Shown here: piece after piece, positions 1 to 8,489 of the stretch
Position numbering within the stretch: the first letter of the stretch is position 1
How the letters are laid out: each line of letters opens with the position of its first letter
Assembly (NCBI GenBank): GCA_964415185.1
Contig: CAYPZI010000007.1
Coordinates: 1-60,048 of the forward strand
Source: CAYVBJ01 sp964415185
GTDB taxonomy: Bacteria > Bacteroidota > Rhodothermia > Balneolales > Balneolaceae
Reading direction: 5' to 3'
DNA length: 60,048 nt
Translations under genes and position numbers: made by a program
The notes under the pieces: generated by a model
Databases searched by the model: none
What the model was told of the DNA's origin: nothing
The model's input: only the letters and a program-made list of their open reading frames with translations

Positions 1-13
1 AGAAAGTCAATAA

Positions 14-820
14 ATGGATCTTGAAATCAGGTCACCCAAATTTGAACGCGCTTCGATAGAGATACCCGAATCGGTAAGCAAGTTGCAAAAACCGTTTAAT
101 GGCTCGGTTTGTTCAGCAAAGGGAGATGAGTACCCGATCACAGATAATATTATTGATTTACTGCAGACAAAAGAGGACTATTCTCTTGCCCAAAGCACAA
201 ACCAGTGGAAGCTGACAGCCAGTCTCTATGAAAATATCTGGAGAAAGCGGTCTCTCTCTATTTTGACGGGGGAAGAATTCCCGATTGAAAAAGAACATGA
301 CCTGCTGATTAAATGGGTTAAACCCAAAGAAAACGGCGTATATCTCGATTTCGGCTGTTCCACTGCATTGTATGCAAGGGCATTACAGAAATCGTCTAAA
401 TCATCAACGGTTGTTGCACTCGATTTTTCCATGGAAATGCTGCAGGAAGCCCGTATTAAAGCTGAAGCAGATTGCGTGGATATTTTCTTCGTAAGGGCTG
501 ATGGCAGGGCCCTGCCCTTTTTTGGTAAAACATTCGATGGAATCGTAATGGGTGGCACGCTAAATGAACTCACTGATGAACTGAAAGTGCTGTTCGAGTG
601 CAGGCGCGTTATTAAAGAAGGTGGTATCTTTTTTGTGATGCACCTGATAAAATCACCGACCTGGTACGGACGCCTTTTGCAAGATTCGGCCGAATGGAGC
701 GGACTCAGATTCTGGTCGATAGAAGAGAGTAACGAACTATTTAAAAGAGCCGGTTTTACAGTCCGGGATCAGTTCAACAAAGGAATCGTCTGCTTTACGA
801 AACTTGAAGCCGGTAAATAG
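14..820 (+). CDS. class I SAM-dependent methyltransferase
   Basis: Complete 268-residue protein; an in-frame TAA directly before the ATG rules out an upstream start. Seen: a Rossmann methyltransferase core with motif I LDFGCSTALY (about 111-120), an acidic strand-2 end at LDFSMEML (136-143), a motif II-like RADGRALPF (161-169) and a strand-4 segment GIVMGGTLNEL. This is the Methyltransf_11 pattern. The first ~50 residues (CSAKGDEYPITDNIIDLL) resemble the C-terminal half of a Trm112-like zinc ribbon that often precedes such domains, but only one cysteine remains, so zinc binding is unlikely (inference). The substrate cannot be told; small-molecule or quinone-type methylation is as likely as any other. 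What lies upstream is outside the window. Confidence 0.8.
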   Translation: MDLEIRSPKFERASIEIPESVSKLQKPFNGSVCSAKGDEYPITDNIIDLLQTKEDYSLAQSTNQWKLTASLYENIWRKRSLSILTGEEFPIEKEHDLLIKWVKPKENGVYLDFGCSTALYARALQKSSKSSTVVALDFSMEMLQEARIKAEADCVDIFFVRADGRALPFFGKTFDGIVMGGTLNELTDELKVLFECRRVIKEGGIFFVMHLIKSPTWYGRLLQDSAEWSGLRFWSIEESNELFKRAGFTVRDQFNKGIVCFTKLEAGK

Positions 821-1327
821 TCGCTGCATTAGTTAACGTAATCTTTTCATGGCTTTGCAAGTGCGTTTTAATCTCTGAAAATTCTTATGGCTCAATCCGG
901 GAGAGCTTACCATCGCAGTTACAGACAATATGAGCGACTAATTTTTTGGTTCCCAGAAAAAAGACTGCGGCGCGGGAAAAACCTTGTTCATAACTGGATT
1001 CCAAGCGCCGCGCACTGCTAAAAGTGCACCCTGTCATCCCGACTGGCGTCCCGGGCTGCATAGCACTTCAGGGCAATGCATGTTGACCGGGACAGAGTGG
1101 AGGGATCTCATATATTATGGCAATTCTCTTTCTAAAGTTTTCTTCAAACCCAGTTGTGAATAAGGAGATTCCTCCCATGCGTTCTCTGCCGGCCGGTGGA
1201 ATCTCTTAGTCGGAACCGCGTCCATCCCCTGACTGATGACAGACGCCGCTTTAATATAGATAGGGCGGCGTGTTCAACCCCTTATTTTTATATCCGGATT
1301 CACATTTCATTATCAGTGATAATTACT
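821..1327. repeat. 507-bp intergenic region with a composite dispersed repeat
   Basis: No credible gene. From about 1027 it holds repeat material found elsewhere in the window: a CACCCTGTCATCCCGACT stretch, a GTGGAGGGATCTCATA stretch (1107-1122) that recurs loosely at 13178-13200, CAGTTGTGAATAAGGAGA followed by TTCCTCC (about 1151-1175), and GGAACCGCGTCCATCC followed by CCTGACTGATGACAG (1211-1241). The last two modules recur in the same order at 13017-13140 and 16757-17023. The region separates the methyltransferase (+) from argS (-), so it is convergent and non-promoter. Confidence 0.6.
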
Positions 1328-2962
1328 TTACATGTTGTCAGGCGCATCAATTCCCAAAATTGCCAGTCCTGAGGCAAGTGTTCCGGCAACGGTTGCAGCA
1401 AGCAGGGTTCGGGCTTCAGAAAGTTCCCTTTCTACGCCGATAATCCTGCAATCGTGATAGAAAGCGGTAAAATCCGAAGCAAGCTGGTTCAGAAAATTAA
1501 TCACCCTGTGCGGCTCACGTTGTTCAGTTGCCTGTTCAATGGCCTCCGGAAATTGCTCAAGTGATTTGATAAGGGCAATTTCGGAGTCATGATCCAGCAG
1601 GTGTAAATTTTCAGCCGACAAACGGATACCTGTTTCATCAGCTTTTCGCAAGATGCTTTTTATCCTGGCGTGGGCATATTGCAGATAGTAAACCGGATTT
1701 TTTTCACTGGCTTCCCGGGCTTGCTCTATATCAAATTCGAGATGTGTTGACGGTGACCGCATTAAAAAGAAAAACCTGGTGACATCTGCCCCGGTTTCAT
1801 CCATCAGTTCGTCTAATGTGACAAAGTTTGCCTTTCTGGTACTCATTTTGAAGGGTTTGCCACCCTTTACAATGGTGACGAACTGATAAATTAGAACATC
1901 GATTTTCTCTGAATTATAACCGAGGGCTTTTACCCCATTCAATACATCCGGGAAAGTGTCGATGTGGTCTGCACCGAACAGGTCAATGCAGAGATCAAAT
2001 CCGCGTTCCAGTTTGTTAACGTGATAGGCGATATCGGGCAGCCGGTAAGTCGGTTCTCCGGTGCTTTTGACGAGAACAGTATCTTTGTCTTTGCCAAATT
2101 CCGTTGTTTTGAACCAAGTGGCATGCTCTTTTTCATAAACAAGATTTTTCTGTTTCAGGCCTTCAATTGCCTCATCAATCGATCCGTCATTATAGAGATC
2201 ATATTCGTTGAAAAAGCTATCCATGTTAATATTCAGCCTGGCTAGTGTATTTTGGATATCTTTAAAAATGGCAGATTCAGCCCTTTTTTTAAATTTTTCG
2301 ACGGTTTCTTCATCGCCCAGGTCGCTTCCGAATTCGTCTTTTAACTGCTTTGCTATATCAACAATGTATTCACCCTCGTACCCGCCTTCGGGGAGTTCTG
2401 CGTCCCTGCCAAGCAATTGAAGATAGCGCGCTTTCACACTTTCGCCAAGCACTCTCATCTGTCTTCCGGCATTGTTGAAATAATATTCCCTTTCAACAAC
2501 AGCACCGCCACACTCGAAAAGCCGGGCTATGGTATCACCCAGAACGGCGTTGCGCCCGTGTCCCACAGTTAAGGGGCCGGTGGGATTCGCACTTACAAAC
2601 TCAACCAGGATTTTCTTGTCTTTGTATTTATCCGATTTGCCAAAATCCACACCTTTCTCAAAAATTTCTTCAAGCACATTATAAATATAATTTTTGGCAT
2701 ACCTGAAGTTGATAAATCCGGGGCCTGCGATTTCAACAGCTTCAATTTTATCAGGTTCTAATTGAAGCTTTTCGGTTATTTCTGCGGCGATTTGCCTTGG
2801 ATTTTTTTTTAGCTTGCCGGCAAGGGTCATGGCAATATTGGTGGCAGCATCACCGTGAGAAGATTCTCTCGGCCTTTCAATTTTAATTTCAGGAATTTCT
2901 TCACGGCTTAGGCCAATGGAATCCAGAGATTCGGCAATTTTTTCTTGCAAATATTTTTTCAT
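1328..2962 (-). CDS. argS: arginyl-tRNA synthetase
   Basis: Class I aminoacyl-tRNA synthetase that charges tRNA-Arg in the cytoplasm. The 544-residue length is normal for the family. Seen in order: an N-terminal Arg-tRNA synthetase additional domain (1-90), the HIGH-type signature NPTGPLTVGHGRN, the KMSKS-type loop FKMSTRKANFVTLDEL, and a C-terminal DALR anticodon-binding domain beginning near VYYLQYAHARIKSIL. The ATG is followed by the usual N-terminal helix and preceded by a TATATTTG box 33 nt upstream. It is divergent from meaB. No truncation or missing catalytic element was seen. Confidence 0.97.
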   Translation of the reverse strand: MKKYLQEKIAESLDSIGLSREEIPEIKIERPRESSHGDAATNIAMTLAGKLKKNPRQIAAEITEKLQLEPDKIEAVEIAGPGFINFRYAKNYIYNVLEEIFEKGVDFGKSDKYKDKKILVEFVSANPTGPLTVGHGRNAVLGDTIARLFECGGAVVEREYYFNNAGRQMRVLGESVKARYLQLLGRDAELPEGGYEGEYIVDIAKQLKDEFGSDLGDEETVEKFKKRAESAIFKDIQNTLARLNINMDSFFNEYDLYNDGSIDEAIEGLKQKNLVYEKEHATWFKTTEFGKDKDTVLVKSTGEPTYRLPDIAYHVNKLERGFDLCIDLFGADHIDTFPDVLNGVKALGYNSEKIDVLIYQFVTIVKGGKPFKMSTRKANFVTLDELMDETGADVTRFFFLMRSPSTHLEFDIEQAREASEKNPVYYLQYAHARIKSILRKADETGIRLSAENLHLLDHDSEIALIKSLEQFPEAIEQATEQREPHRVINFLNQLASDFTAFYHDCRIIGVERELSEARTLLAATVAGTLASGLAILGIDAPDNM

Positions 2963-2995
2963 ACAATCAATTTAAGATAGTCGGGATTGAACCTG

Positions 2996-3003
2996 CAAAT
3001 ATA
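2996..3003 (-). promoter_or_regulatory. putative -7 box for argS
   Basis: On the minus strand this reads TATATTTG, an exact match to the TAnnTTTG -7 element of Bacteroidota housekeeping promoters. It lies 33 nt upstream of the argS ATG in the divergent argS/meaB spacer. The -33 element is poor, so this is a tentative call. Confidence 0.35.
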
Positions 3004-3133
3004 GTGAGAATGAGGTGGAAATCCCTATACATGTTTAATCACATTGCGTAATTAACTGGCACATTTAGTACATTAAGCTTGCAAGCAGACGCACGCAAAC
3101 AGTGATTTTAAATTAGAAAAACCGTAAACCGGA

Positions 3134-4210
3134 TTGAACGAAAACCGAAACAACCGATCACAGGGCGGCAATAAGAGTCTGGGCACTGCCGACTCCGTTA
3201 ATCCTGACTACAAGCCGGTAAAAAAATCAAAAATCAGCCCTGAGGAATATGCCGGGGAAATCATGTCAGGCAATAAGACACTATTGTCGCAGGCGATTAC
3301 ACTACTTGAAAGCAGCAAGCCTGAATATAGAAATACCGGTAAGGAGATTCTTGATTTGTGCCTGCCTCATTCGGGTAATTCGGTTCGTATAGGTATCACA
3401 GGAGTTCCGGGCGCGGGCAAAAGCACCTTTATTGAAGCCATTGGATCTGTGATATTGGAAGAGGGCAACAAGGTAGCCGTTCTTACCGTAGACCCAAGCA
3501 GCAGCCGTTCAAAAGGTTCCATTCTCGGTGATAAAACCAGGATGCCGGTTCTGTCAAACGAGGAAAAAGCGTATATAAGGCCTTCTCCCACCTCGGGCAC
3601 GCTGGGTGGAGTTACTCTCAGAACAAGGGAGGCAATTTTGTTGTGTGAAGCTGCCGGCTACGACACCATTCTTGTTGAGACGGTAGGTGTAGGACAGTCG
3701 GAAACGGTTGTTCATTCCATGGTTGATTTTTTTCTTTTGATCATGATTGCGGGTGCGGGTGATGAATTGCAGGGGATTAAGCGTGGAATTGTTGAAATGG
3801 CGGATATGATTGCCATCAATAAGGCAGAAGGCGAAAACGTAAAGGCAGCGAATAAAGCGAAGGCCGAATTTTCAAATGCCCTGGCACTATTTCCCTCACC
3901 TGAATCCGGCTGGGAGCCGAAGGTGGTAACCTGTTCGGCATTGGAGGCAAAAGGTATAACTGAAATCTGGTACGACATAAAAGATTATGTTCGGTTTACG
4001 AGTAAAAACGGATATTTTCAGAAACGAAGAGCCGGCCAGGCGGTTTGGTGGATGTACCAGGCTATAGAAACAAAGCTTAAAGAATCATTTTATAAAACAG
4101 CCGGCATAAGGGAGAAAATTCATACATTTGAAAAAAATATTAAAAATGGCAAGATGAGTTCATTTGAGGCCGCCGATAAATTGTTGGATATTTACAAAAA
4201 GGAGAGGTAA
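3134..4210 (+). CDS. meaB: MeaB/ArgK-family G-protein chaperone of methylmalonyl-CoA mutase
   Basis: SIMIBI-class P-loop GTPase. In this family it protects and reloads adenosylcobalamin-dependent methylmalonyl-CoA mutase. Seen: Walker A GVPGAGKS (90-97), a switch segment VDPSSSRSKGSILGDKTRM, DTILVETVGVGQSE (Walker B region) and a NKAEGEN nucleotide-specificity loop, all diagnostic of MeaB. At 358 residues it is slightly long because of a ~35-residue basic, low-complexity N-terminus. The start is TTG: an in-frame stop lies 9 nt upstream and the first internal ATG would be residue 44, inside the conserved helix. No mutase gene is in the window, so the partner must be elsewhere. It converges on the diadenylate cyclase gene with a 10-bp gap. 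Confidence 0.92.
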   Translation: MNENRNNRSQGGNKSLGTADSVNPDYKPVKKSKISPEEYAGEIMSGNKTLLSQAITLLESSKPEYRNTGKEILDLCLPHSGNSVRIGITGVPGAGKSTFIEAIGSVILEEGNKVAVLTVDPSSSRSKGSILGDKTRMPVLSNEEKAYIRPSPTSGTLGGVTLRTREAILLCEAAGYDTILVETVGVGQSETVVHSMVDFFLLIMIAGAGDELQGIKRGIVEMADMIAINKAEGENVKAANKAKAEFSNALALFPSPESGWEPKVVTCSALEAKGITEIWYDIKDYVRFTSKNGYFQKRRAGQAVWWMYQAIETKLKESFYKTAGIREKIHTFEKNIKNGKMSSFEAADKLLDIYKKER

Positions 4211-4220
4211 AAAATCGGGA

Positions 4221-5030
4221 TTAGCTCATCTCAATGTCAGGCTTACCGGCACTAAAACCAATCTCTTCTTCTGTCTGTTTGCCGAAAAGGTCTTCAAGTT
4301 CGGATCTTAGCTTTTGAATAGATAGTCCGCTGTTCAAGGCTCCGTTTTTAGCAATGGAAATTCTCCCTGTTTCTTCGGAGATGACCACTACGAACACGTT
4401 ATTTGTTTCACTGACTCCCACAGCAGCCCGGTGGCGGGTGCCGAATACGGATGATATATTTGGATTCTGAGAAATTGGTAAATAACAGCTTGCAGCTACA
4501 ATACGATTATTTCGAATTACAATAGCGCCATCATGGAGGGGAGTGTTTTTTTGAAAAATAGTTTGCAAAAGTTCTGCATTTACACGGGCATCCAGCGGAA
4601 CGCCGGCATCAACAAGATCTTGCAGCGGATTATTTGAGAATACCATAAGAGCCCCCGTTTTGGAATGCGACATGCTCCGAACTGCTTCAACAACTTCTTC
4701 TACAAGTGAATCGGAAGTAGACTGATTAAAAAACTTGCTGAATGAGGTATTTTGGCCGAGATTGTACAGAAGTTTTCTTATTTCAGGCTGGAAAATAATG
4801 AAAACGGCCAATACACCTACATCCAATACGCTTCTTAAAAGAAAATTGAGGGTTGAAAACCCAAGAATACTGACTGCGGCATTGATCAGAATAATGAACA
4901 AGAGCCCGATGGCTGCCTGGATTGCAAAAGTTCCTCTGATCCACCTGTATAAATAATAGAGAATGAAGGCAATGATCAGCGTTTCAAGCAGATCTTTAAA
5001 GCCGAATTCTAAAAAACCAATGGGGATCAA
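4221..5030 (-). CDS. cdaA: diadenylate cyclase, CdaA type
   Basis: Membrane-bound enzyme that condenses two ATP to cyclic di-AMP, a second messenger tied to potassium, osmotic and cell-wall control. Seen: three hydrophobic segments in residues 14-80, then the DAC domain with both catalytic motifs intact, DGA (167-169) and RHR (199-201), within LHDGAIVIRNNRI and GTRHRAAVGVSE. The length (269) is typical. Translation must start at TTG, because no ATG occurs before residue 120 and the TM1 sequence is well formed from this TTG. A divergent spacer with two palindromes lies upstream. Potassium-linked genes elsewhere in the window (CPA2 antiporter, Usp-fused permease) are plausible but unproven c-di-AMP targets. 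Confidence 0.93.
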   Translation of the reverse strand: MIPIGFLEFGFKDLLETLIIAFILYYLYRWIRGTFAIQAAIGLLFIILINAAVSILGFSTLNFLLRSVLDVGVLAVFIIFQPEIRKLLYNLGQNTSFSKFFNQSTSDSLVEEVVEAVRSMSHSKTGALMVFSNNPLQDLVDAGVPLDARVNAELLQTIFQKNTPLHDGAIVIRNNRIVAASCYLPISQNPNISSVFGTRHRAAVGVSETNNVFVVVISEETGRISIAKNGALNSGLSIQKLRSELEDLFGKQTEEEIGFSAGKPDIEMS

Positions 5031-5193
5031 TTTGTAATCAATTAATTGTTAATAACCGTTTCTGTTTCTGTCCGGCTTTGAACAAGCTGGTAACACATTT
5101 TGCCGGATCAATCCAAACATATTGCAAAGAAATAATAAAATCTAAATGTACGAAAATAATTACTGTTACGCGGAGAGTGTTCAGATTTAAGTA

Positions 5194-5209
5194 AAACAAA
5201 CGTTTGTTT
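5194..5209. promoter_or_regulatory. perfect 16-bp palindrome, operator-like
   Basis: AAACAAACGTTTGTTT is a perfect inverted repeat centred at 5201/5202, about 150 bp upstream of the radical SAM start and 165 bp upstream of cdaA. Its symmetry and length suit a homodimeric helix-turn-helix regulator such as a TetR-family protein (inference). No regulator gene is adjacent. Confidence 0.5.
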
Positions 5210-5212
5210 CTG

Positions 5213-5227
5213 TTTTGTTTAACAAAA
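5213..5227. promoter_or_regulatory. second palindrome with 7-bp arms, operator-like
   Basis: TTTTGTTTAACAAAA has perfect 7-bp arms around one central base. It starts 3 bp after the first palindrome and shares its AACAAA core, with centres about 19 bp apart, close to two helical turns. This suggests cooperative binding of one regulator to paired sites (inference). Confidence 0.45.
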
Positions 5228-5356
5228 TGTTATTATTTGTCATTGAGGTTGCAATTGATTAACATTAATCACACTTTCGATTAATAAAATATTTCTTCGA
5301 CCTGGTTAAAGTGATTTGGCCGAAGCGTACCAGAATCATCCCGTTAAATTTCGATT

Positions 5357-6925
5357 ATGAAAAAATTACGCATCGGCATTCTTGAAGTTCTTTATAACAC
5401 CCCGGCTGATACCATGTATGCCAAAATAATGCGGGTAAATACGGCAGGGATCATGCCCCAGGTGCTTGCAGTCTGGCTTGAGCGTGCTGGCCATGAAGTT
5501 CACCTGACTCATTTCTCCGGCCCGCAAAACCTGTTTGATGAGCTTCCTGAAGATCTTGACATGATTTTTTTCAGCGCTTTCACTACAAGTGCGCAGGTTG
5601 CATATGCACTTAGCAATTATTATCGGTCTAAAGGAATCGTTACCGTACTTGGCGGGCCTCATGCACGCTCATATCCGGAAGATGCTGTCAAGTATTTCGA
5701 TTACGTTTTAGGGTTTACGGATGAGAATCTGATAAATGACCTGCTGCATTATCAGAAAAACGGTCGTGATACGGGTGTCTATCTCTCCGCTCAGAAGCAA
5801 CCTGAGGAGTTGCCCGGTGTCCAGGAAAGGTGGAAGCATACTGAAAAACTCCTTTCAAAAGCCAGTTTATTGAAAATTGTACCGATGATCGGGAGTTTGG
5901 GATGCCCTTATAAATGCAGCTTTTGTATTGATTCAGAAGTTAACTACCAGCCGCTTTCGTTTGAACAGCTAAAAAGTGACCTTCGTTTTTTGTTAACCAA
6001 ATTTAAAAAACCCGTGGTTGGATGGCATGATCCCAATTTTGGTATCCGTTTTGAAGATTATATGGGGGCAATTGAAGACTCTGTGCCTAAAGGTGCAATA
6101 ACTTTTATCGCCGAAAGCTCTCTTGCACTTCTGACAGAACCAAACGTAAAGCGCATGAGTGCTAACGGGTTCAGGGTAATGCTGCCGGGTATTGAGTCCT
6201 GGTTCGATATGGGAAATAAATCAAGAATGCGGAAAACCCTCGGGCTTGAAAAGCTCGAAAGAATATCTGAGCAGGTCAACATGATTCAAAAATACATACC
6301 TTATATGCAGGCTAACTTTGTTTTGGGCCTTGATATGGATGAGGGGGATGCGCCTTTTGATCTCACAAAAAAATTCGTGGATATGTGTCCGGGAGTTTTC
6401 CCAACCTATAATTTATTAACTGCTTACGGGAGAAGTGTCCCGCTGAACCTTGAGTACCAGAACAACGGGCGAATGATACCGGCTCCATTCCATCTTATGA
6501 ATAATGACAAAATCATGAATGTGAAACCGCTGAATTATGAATGGCCCGATTTTTTCAGGAAACTTCTTGGGTTGTTTGAACATACCTTTACCCCTAAAGC
6601 CGTATTTAACCGTTTTGTTTCGAACAAGGGAATCCCTATTAAAATGATGAACTTTTTCAGGGCAAATACACAGGGAAAAAGGCACATCCGGTATTACAGG
6701 GAAGTAATTGACCTTTTGGAAAACGACTCTGAATTCCGTGCTTTTTTTGAGGGTGATACAAAAAAGATTCCTGAATACTACGAGAAACAAATCAGAGAAG
6801 ATCTTGGCTGGCTGTCTGAATGGCTGCCTGAAAGTGCCTTGAATCATGACCCCTGTGCGTATCAAAAAAGTATAGAGACAGAGACAAACCACCTTTTTAA
6901 ACCACAACTGGCGGCTAACGGGTAG
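5357..6925 (+). CDS. B12-binding-type radical SAM protein, function unknown
   Basis: 522 residues. The N-terminus (about 1-150) has the fold signature of a cobalamin-binding domain (MIFFSAFTTSAQ, VLGGPHARSYPEDA, FDYVLGFTDE), although the cobalamin-ligating DxHxxG motif is absent, as in many class B radical SAM enzymes. The [4Fe-4S] motif CPYKCSFC is intact (C183, C187, C190), followed by the TIM-barrel core with GWHDPNFG and an ESWFDMGNKS segment. The C-terminal ~150 residues are unassigned. Members of this superfamily methylate unactivated carbons, rearrange rings or modify lipids and cofactors; nothing here identifies the substrate. It stands alone, without co-directional neighbours, behind the palindrome-bearing spacer. 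Confidence 0.85.
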   Translation: MKKLRIGILEVLYNTPADTMYAKIMRVNTAGIMPQVLAVWLERAGHEVHLTHFSGPQNLFDELPEDLDMIFFSAFTTSAQVAYALSNYYRSKGIVTVLGGPHARSYPEDAVKYFDYVLGFTDENLINDLLHYQKNGRDTGVYLSAQKQPEELPGVQERWKHTEKLLSKASLLKIVPMIGSLGCPYKCSFCIDSEVNYQPLSFEQLKSDLRFLLTKFKKPVVGWHDPNFGIRFEDYMGAIEDSVPKGAITFIAESSLALLTEPNVKRMSANGFRVMLPGIESWFDMGNKSRMRKTLGLEKLERISEQVNMIQKYIPYMQANFVLGLDMDEGDAPFDLTKKFVDMCPGVFPTYNLLTAYGRSVPLNLEYQNNGRMIPAPFHLMNNDKIMNVKPLNYEWPDFFRKLLGLFEHTFTPKAVFNRFVSNKGIPIKMMNFFRANTQGKRHIRYYREVIDLLENDSEFRAFFEGDTKKIPEYYEKQIREDLGWLSEWLPESALNHDPCAYQKSIETETNHLFKPQLAANG

Positions 6926-7057
6926 TCGATGTGTTTTAAATAGCATATTGTCCTTTCAACATTAGTAGTACGGTTGCCGGAAGAAAGTTATCGGATGAGT
7001 CAGTCATGAATCCTGGCGGAATCCAAGGGTTAAAGGTCCGGGGAAACTGCAAATAAT

Positions 7058-7096
7058 TTCCCCTCCCGTGGAGGGGATTGAGGGGCGGGTTGAGCA
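7058..7096 (+). repeat. dispersed G/C-rich repeat, copy 1
   Basis: CCCCTCCCGTGGAGGGGATT followed by GAGGGGCGGGTTGAG. It contains a short palindrome (CCCCTCCCGTGGAGGGG). A second copy lies in reverse orientation at 28251-28291, differing at a few positions. Similar CCCCTCC/GGAGGGG elements are known to be scattered through Bacteroidota genomes; function unknown. Confidence 0.6.
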
Positions 7097-7224
7097 TGAT
7101 TGTCAATGAATTGTGGAATTTTGTTTTTTAGTTCGTTTTTACAAAAATCCTATTCAGTCTTTTCATGATTCATTGCTTCATCCAAAATACAGCCGGAGGG
7201 ATTTTGGGCACACTGTTCGCAATC

Positions 7225-7280
7225 AGGCTGTCCAAAAATTAAAGCCGGCTTGCAGCCAACTATACTTTTTAGACAGCCTC
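7225..7280. mobile_element. IS-end-like inverted repeat remnant
   Basis: AGGCTGTCCAAAAAT (7225-7239) and, inverted, ACTTTTTAGACAGCCT (7264-7279) enclose only ~25 bp. GAGGCTGTC-CAAAAGT-type termini are common at IS5- and IS1182-like elements. A single similar end, AGAGGCTGTCCTAAAAGTAT, lies at 41188. With no transposase between the ends, this is best read as a collapsed remnant or a tiny non-autonomous derivative (inference). Confidence 0.4.
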
Positions 7281-7468
7281 TTACAAACAGGAGGTTACTA
7301 CGTAACCCGGATAGTAGAAGTAATTAAAAATAAATGCAGCATTTTGCATCCGGATATCAAAACTCTTTTATTTCAAAAAACAACTTTATAATTAGTGCCA
7401 ATAAGAATCTGTAAGTTCAGCTTTATCCGTCTTGTGAGCGACTCAAGCAATATTTAATTATAGTTTTA

Positions 7469-8317
7469 ATGAAATTACTTATTACGTTCTCTGTTTTATT
7501 CATGATTTTACCCGTAATGGTACACGGACAAAATATCAGTGTAAAAATGATGACTTATAACCTGAAGTTTGACGATCCCGGGGATGAAGTGAACAACTGG
7601 GATCGAAGAAAAAATGAAGTGATCGGGCTTTTAAAATTTTATGAACCGGAAATAATCGGGACGCAGGAAGGCCTGAAACATCAAATTGATCAAATTGACA
7701 AAAGTTTAAAAAATTATAGCTATGTTGGTGCCGGACGGGATGACGGAGAGTACCATGGAGAATTTACCGCCATTTTTGTAGACACCACCCGCTTTTCAAT
7801 TCTGGATGAGAATACGTTTTGGCTATCTGAAACACCGGATGTACCTTCACGCGGATGGGATGCTGCCATAAAACGGATTAGCACGTATGTACTTCTGAGA
7901 GACCTGATAACCGATAATGAGTTTTATCTTTTCAATGCCCATCTTGACCATATTGGCAGTGAATCCCGTCTGGAGTCGGTTAAACTTATATGGGAAAAAT
8001 ATAAGAAGCTATCTGAAGGAGGCCGGATACCGGTGGTTATTATGGGTGATCTGAATGCAGAGCCGGGCGACCCGCCTATTCAGTTTTTGTCGGAAAGAAT
8101 GCTGGATACCAATGAAATCACTGAAAATCCGCCTTATGGCCCCGTTGGAACTTTTAACGGTTTTGACTTTGATGAAAAACCGGAACGGCGAATCGATTAT
8201 ATATTTACGGACAACAACTTCAGGGTTTTAAAATATGCTGCGATCAATGATTTCAGAGATTTCAGATATCCTTCCGATCATTTTCCTGTTTATATCGAAG
8301 CGAAATTCTATAAGTGA
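7469..8317 (+). CDS. secreted endonuclease/exonuclease/phosphatase (EEP) family hydrolase
   Basis: 282 residues with a clear Sec signal peptide (MKLLITFSVLFMILPVMVHG, cleavage after about 20). The mature protein has the full EEP metal-dependent phosphoesterase set: MTYNLKFDD, GTQEGLKHQ (metal-binding Glu), NAHLDHIGSESR, IMGDLNAEPGD, RRIDYIF and SDHFPVY. EEP enzymes cut phosphodiesters in DNA, RNA, sphingolipids or phosphoinositides; the exported, short form resembles extracellular phosphodiesterases used for phosphate or nutrient scavenging (inference). A second, lipoprotein member is encoded at 24687-25736. It converges with tRNA-Lys. Confidence 0.88.
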   Translation: MKLLITFSVLFMILPVMVHGQNISVKMMTYNLKFDDPGDEVNNWDRRKNEVIGLLKFYEPEIIGTQEGLKHQIDQIDKSLKNYSYVGAGRDDGEYHGEFTAIFVDTTRFSILDENTFWLSETPDVPSRGWDAAIKRISTYVLLRDLITDNEFYLFNAHLDHIGSESRLESVKLIWEKYKKLSEGGRIPVVIMGDLNAEPGDPPIQFLSERMLDTNEITENPPYGPVGTFNGFDFDEKPERRIDYIFTDNNFRVLKYAAINDFRDFRYPSDHFPVYIEAKFYK

Positions 8318-8332
8318 ATTCGATCTCTCATT

Positions 8333-8374
8333 ATTAAAAAAATAACCCCTACCGGGTATCAGCCGATAGAGGTT
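8333..8374 (-). terminator. intrinsic terminator of tRNA-Lys
   Basis: Read on the minus strand, AACCTCTATCGG pairs over 12 bp (two G-U wobbles) with CCGGTAGGGGTT across a 7-nt loop, followed directly by TTATTTTTTT. It lies 43 nt past the tRNA 3' end, so it should end the tRNA-Lys transcript and could shield the converging EEP gene. Confidence 0.75.
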
Positions 8375-8416
8375 AATCAAGAGAGAGTCAAAATGAAGAT
8401 GAAAAAATTCTGTGTG

Positions 8417-8489
8417 TGAATCGGGTGGGATTCGAACCCACGACCCACGGCTTAAAAGGCCGTTGCTCTACCAACTGAGCTACCGATTC
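8417..8489 (-). tRNA. tRNA-Lys (anticodon TTT)
   Basis: 73-nt cloverleaf on the minus strand. The acceptor stem GAATCGG pairs with CCGATTC, with discriminator A. D arm GCTC..GAGC, anticodon stem ACGGC/GCCGT with loop CTTTTAA giving anticodon TTT, and a T arm containing GTTCGAAT. CCA is not encoded. Flanked by its own terminator. Confidence 0.97.

Larger units (their letters stand above)
5031..5356. promoter_or_regulatory. divergent regulatory spacer (326 bp) between cdaA and a radical SAM gene
   Basis: AT-rich spacer between two outward-facing genes, so it must hold both promoters. No ORF. Its notable content is two neighbouring palindromes (5194-5209 and 5213-5227), listed separately, that share an AACAAA half-site. 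No convincing TAnnTTTG box with a correctly spaced -33 element was found for either gene. Confidence 0.5.
6926..7468. repeat. 543-bp intergenic region of repeat fragments
   Basis: No credible gene. Contents: a CGGATGAGTC stretch near 6993 related to repeats at 17181-17251; a G-rich direct repeat at 7058-7096; and an IS-end-like inverted pair at 7225-7280. A 92-codon open frame crosses the last two elements and is rejected as coding. The promoter for the following EEP gene should lie in the final ~100 bp, but no clear box is visible. Confidence 0.5.

Noticed and set aside
6416..6946. 176-codon minus-strand frame
   Set aside because: Antisense to the radical SAM gene, whose own frame has clear motifs; a shadow.
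7113..7391. 92-codon open frame
   Set aside because: It runs across an IS-end inverted repeat, has no family resemblance and reads as low-complexity intergenic DNA.
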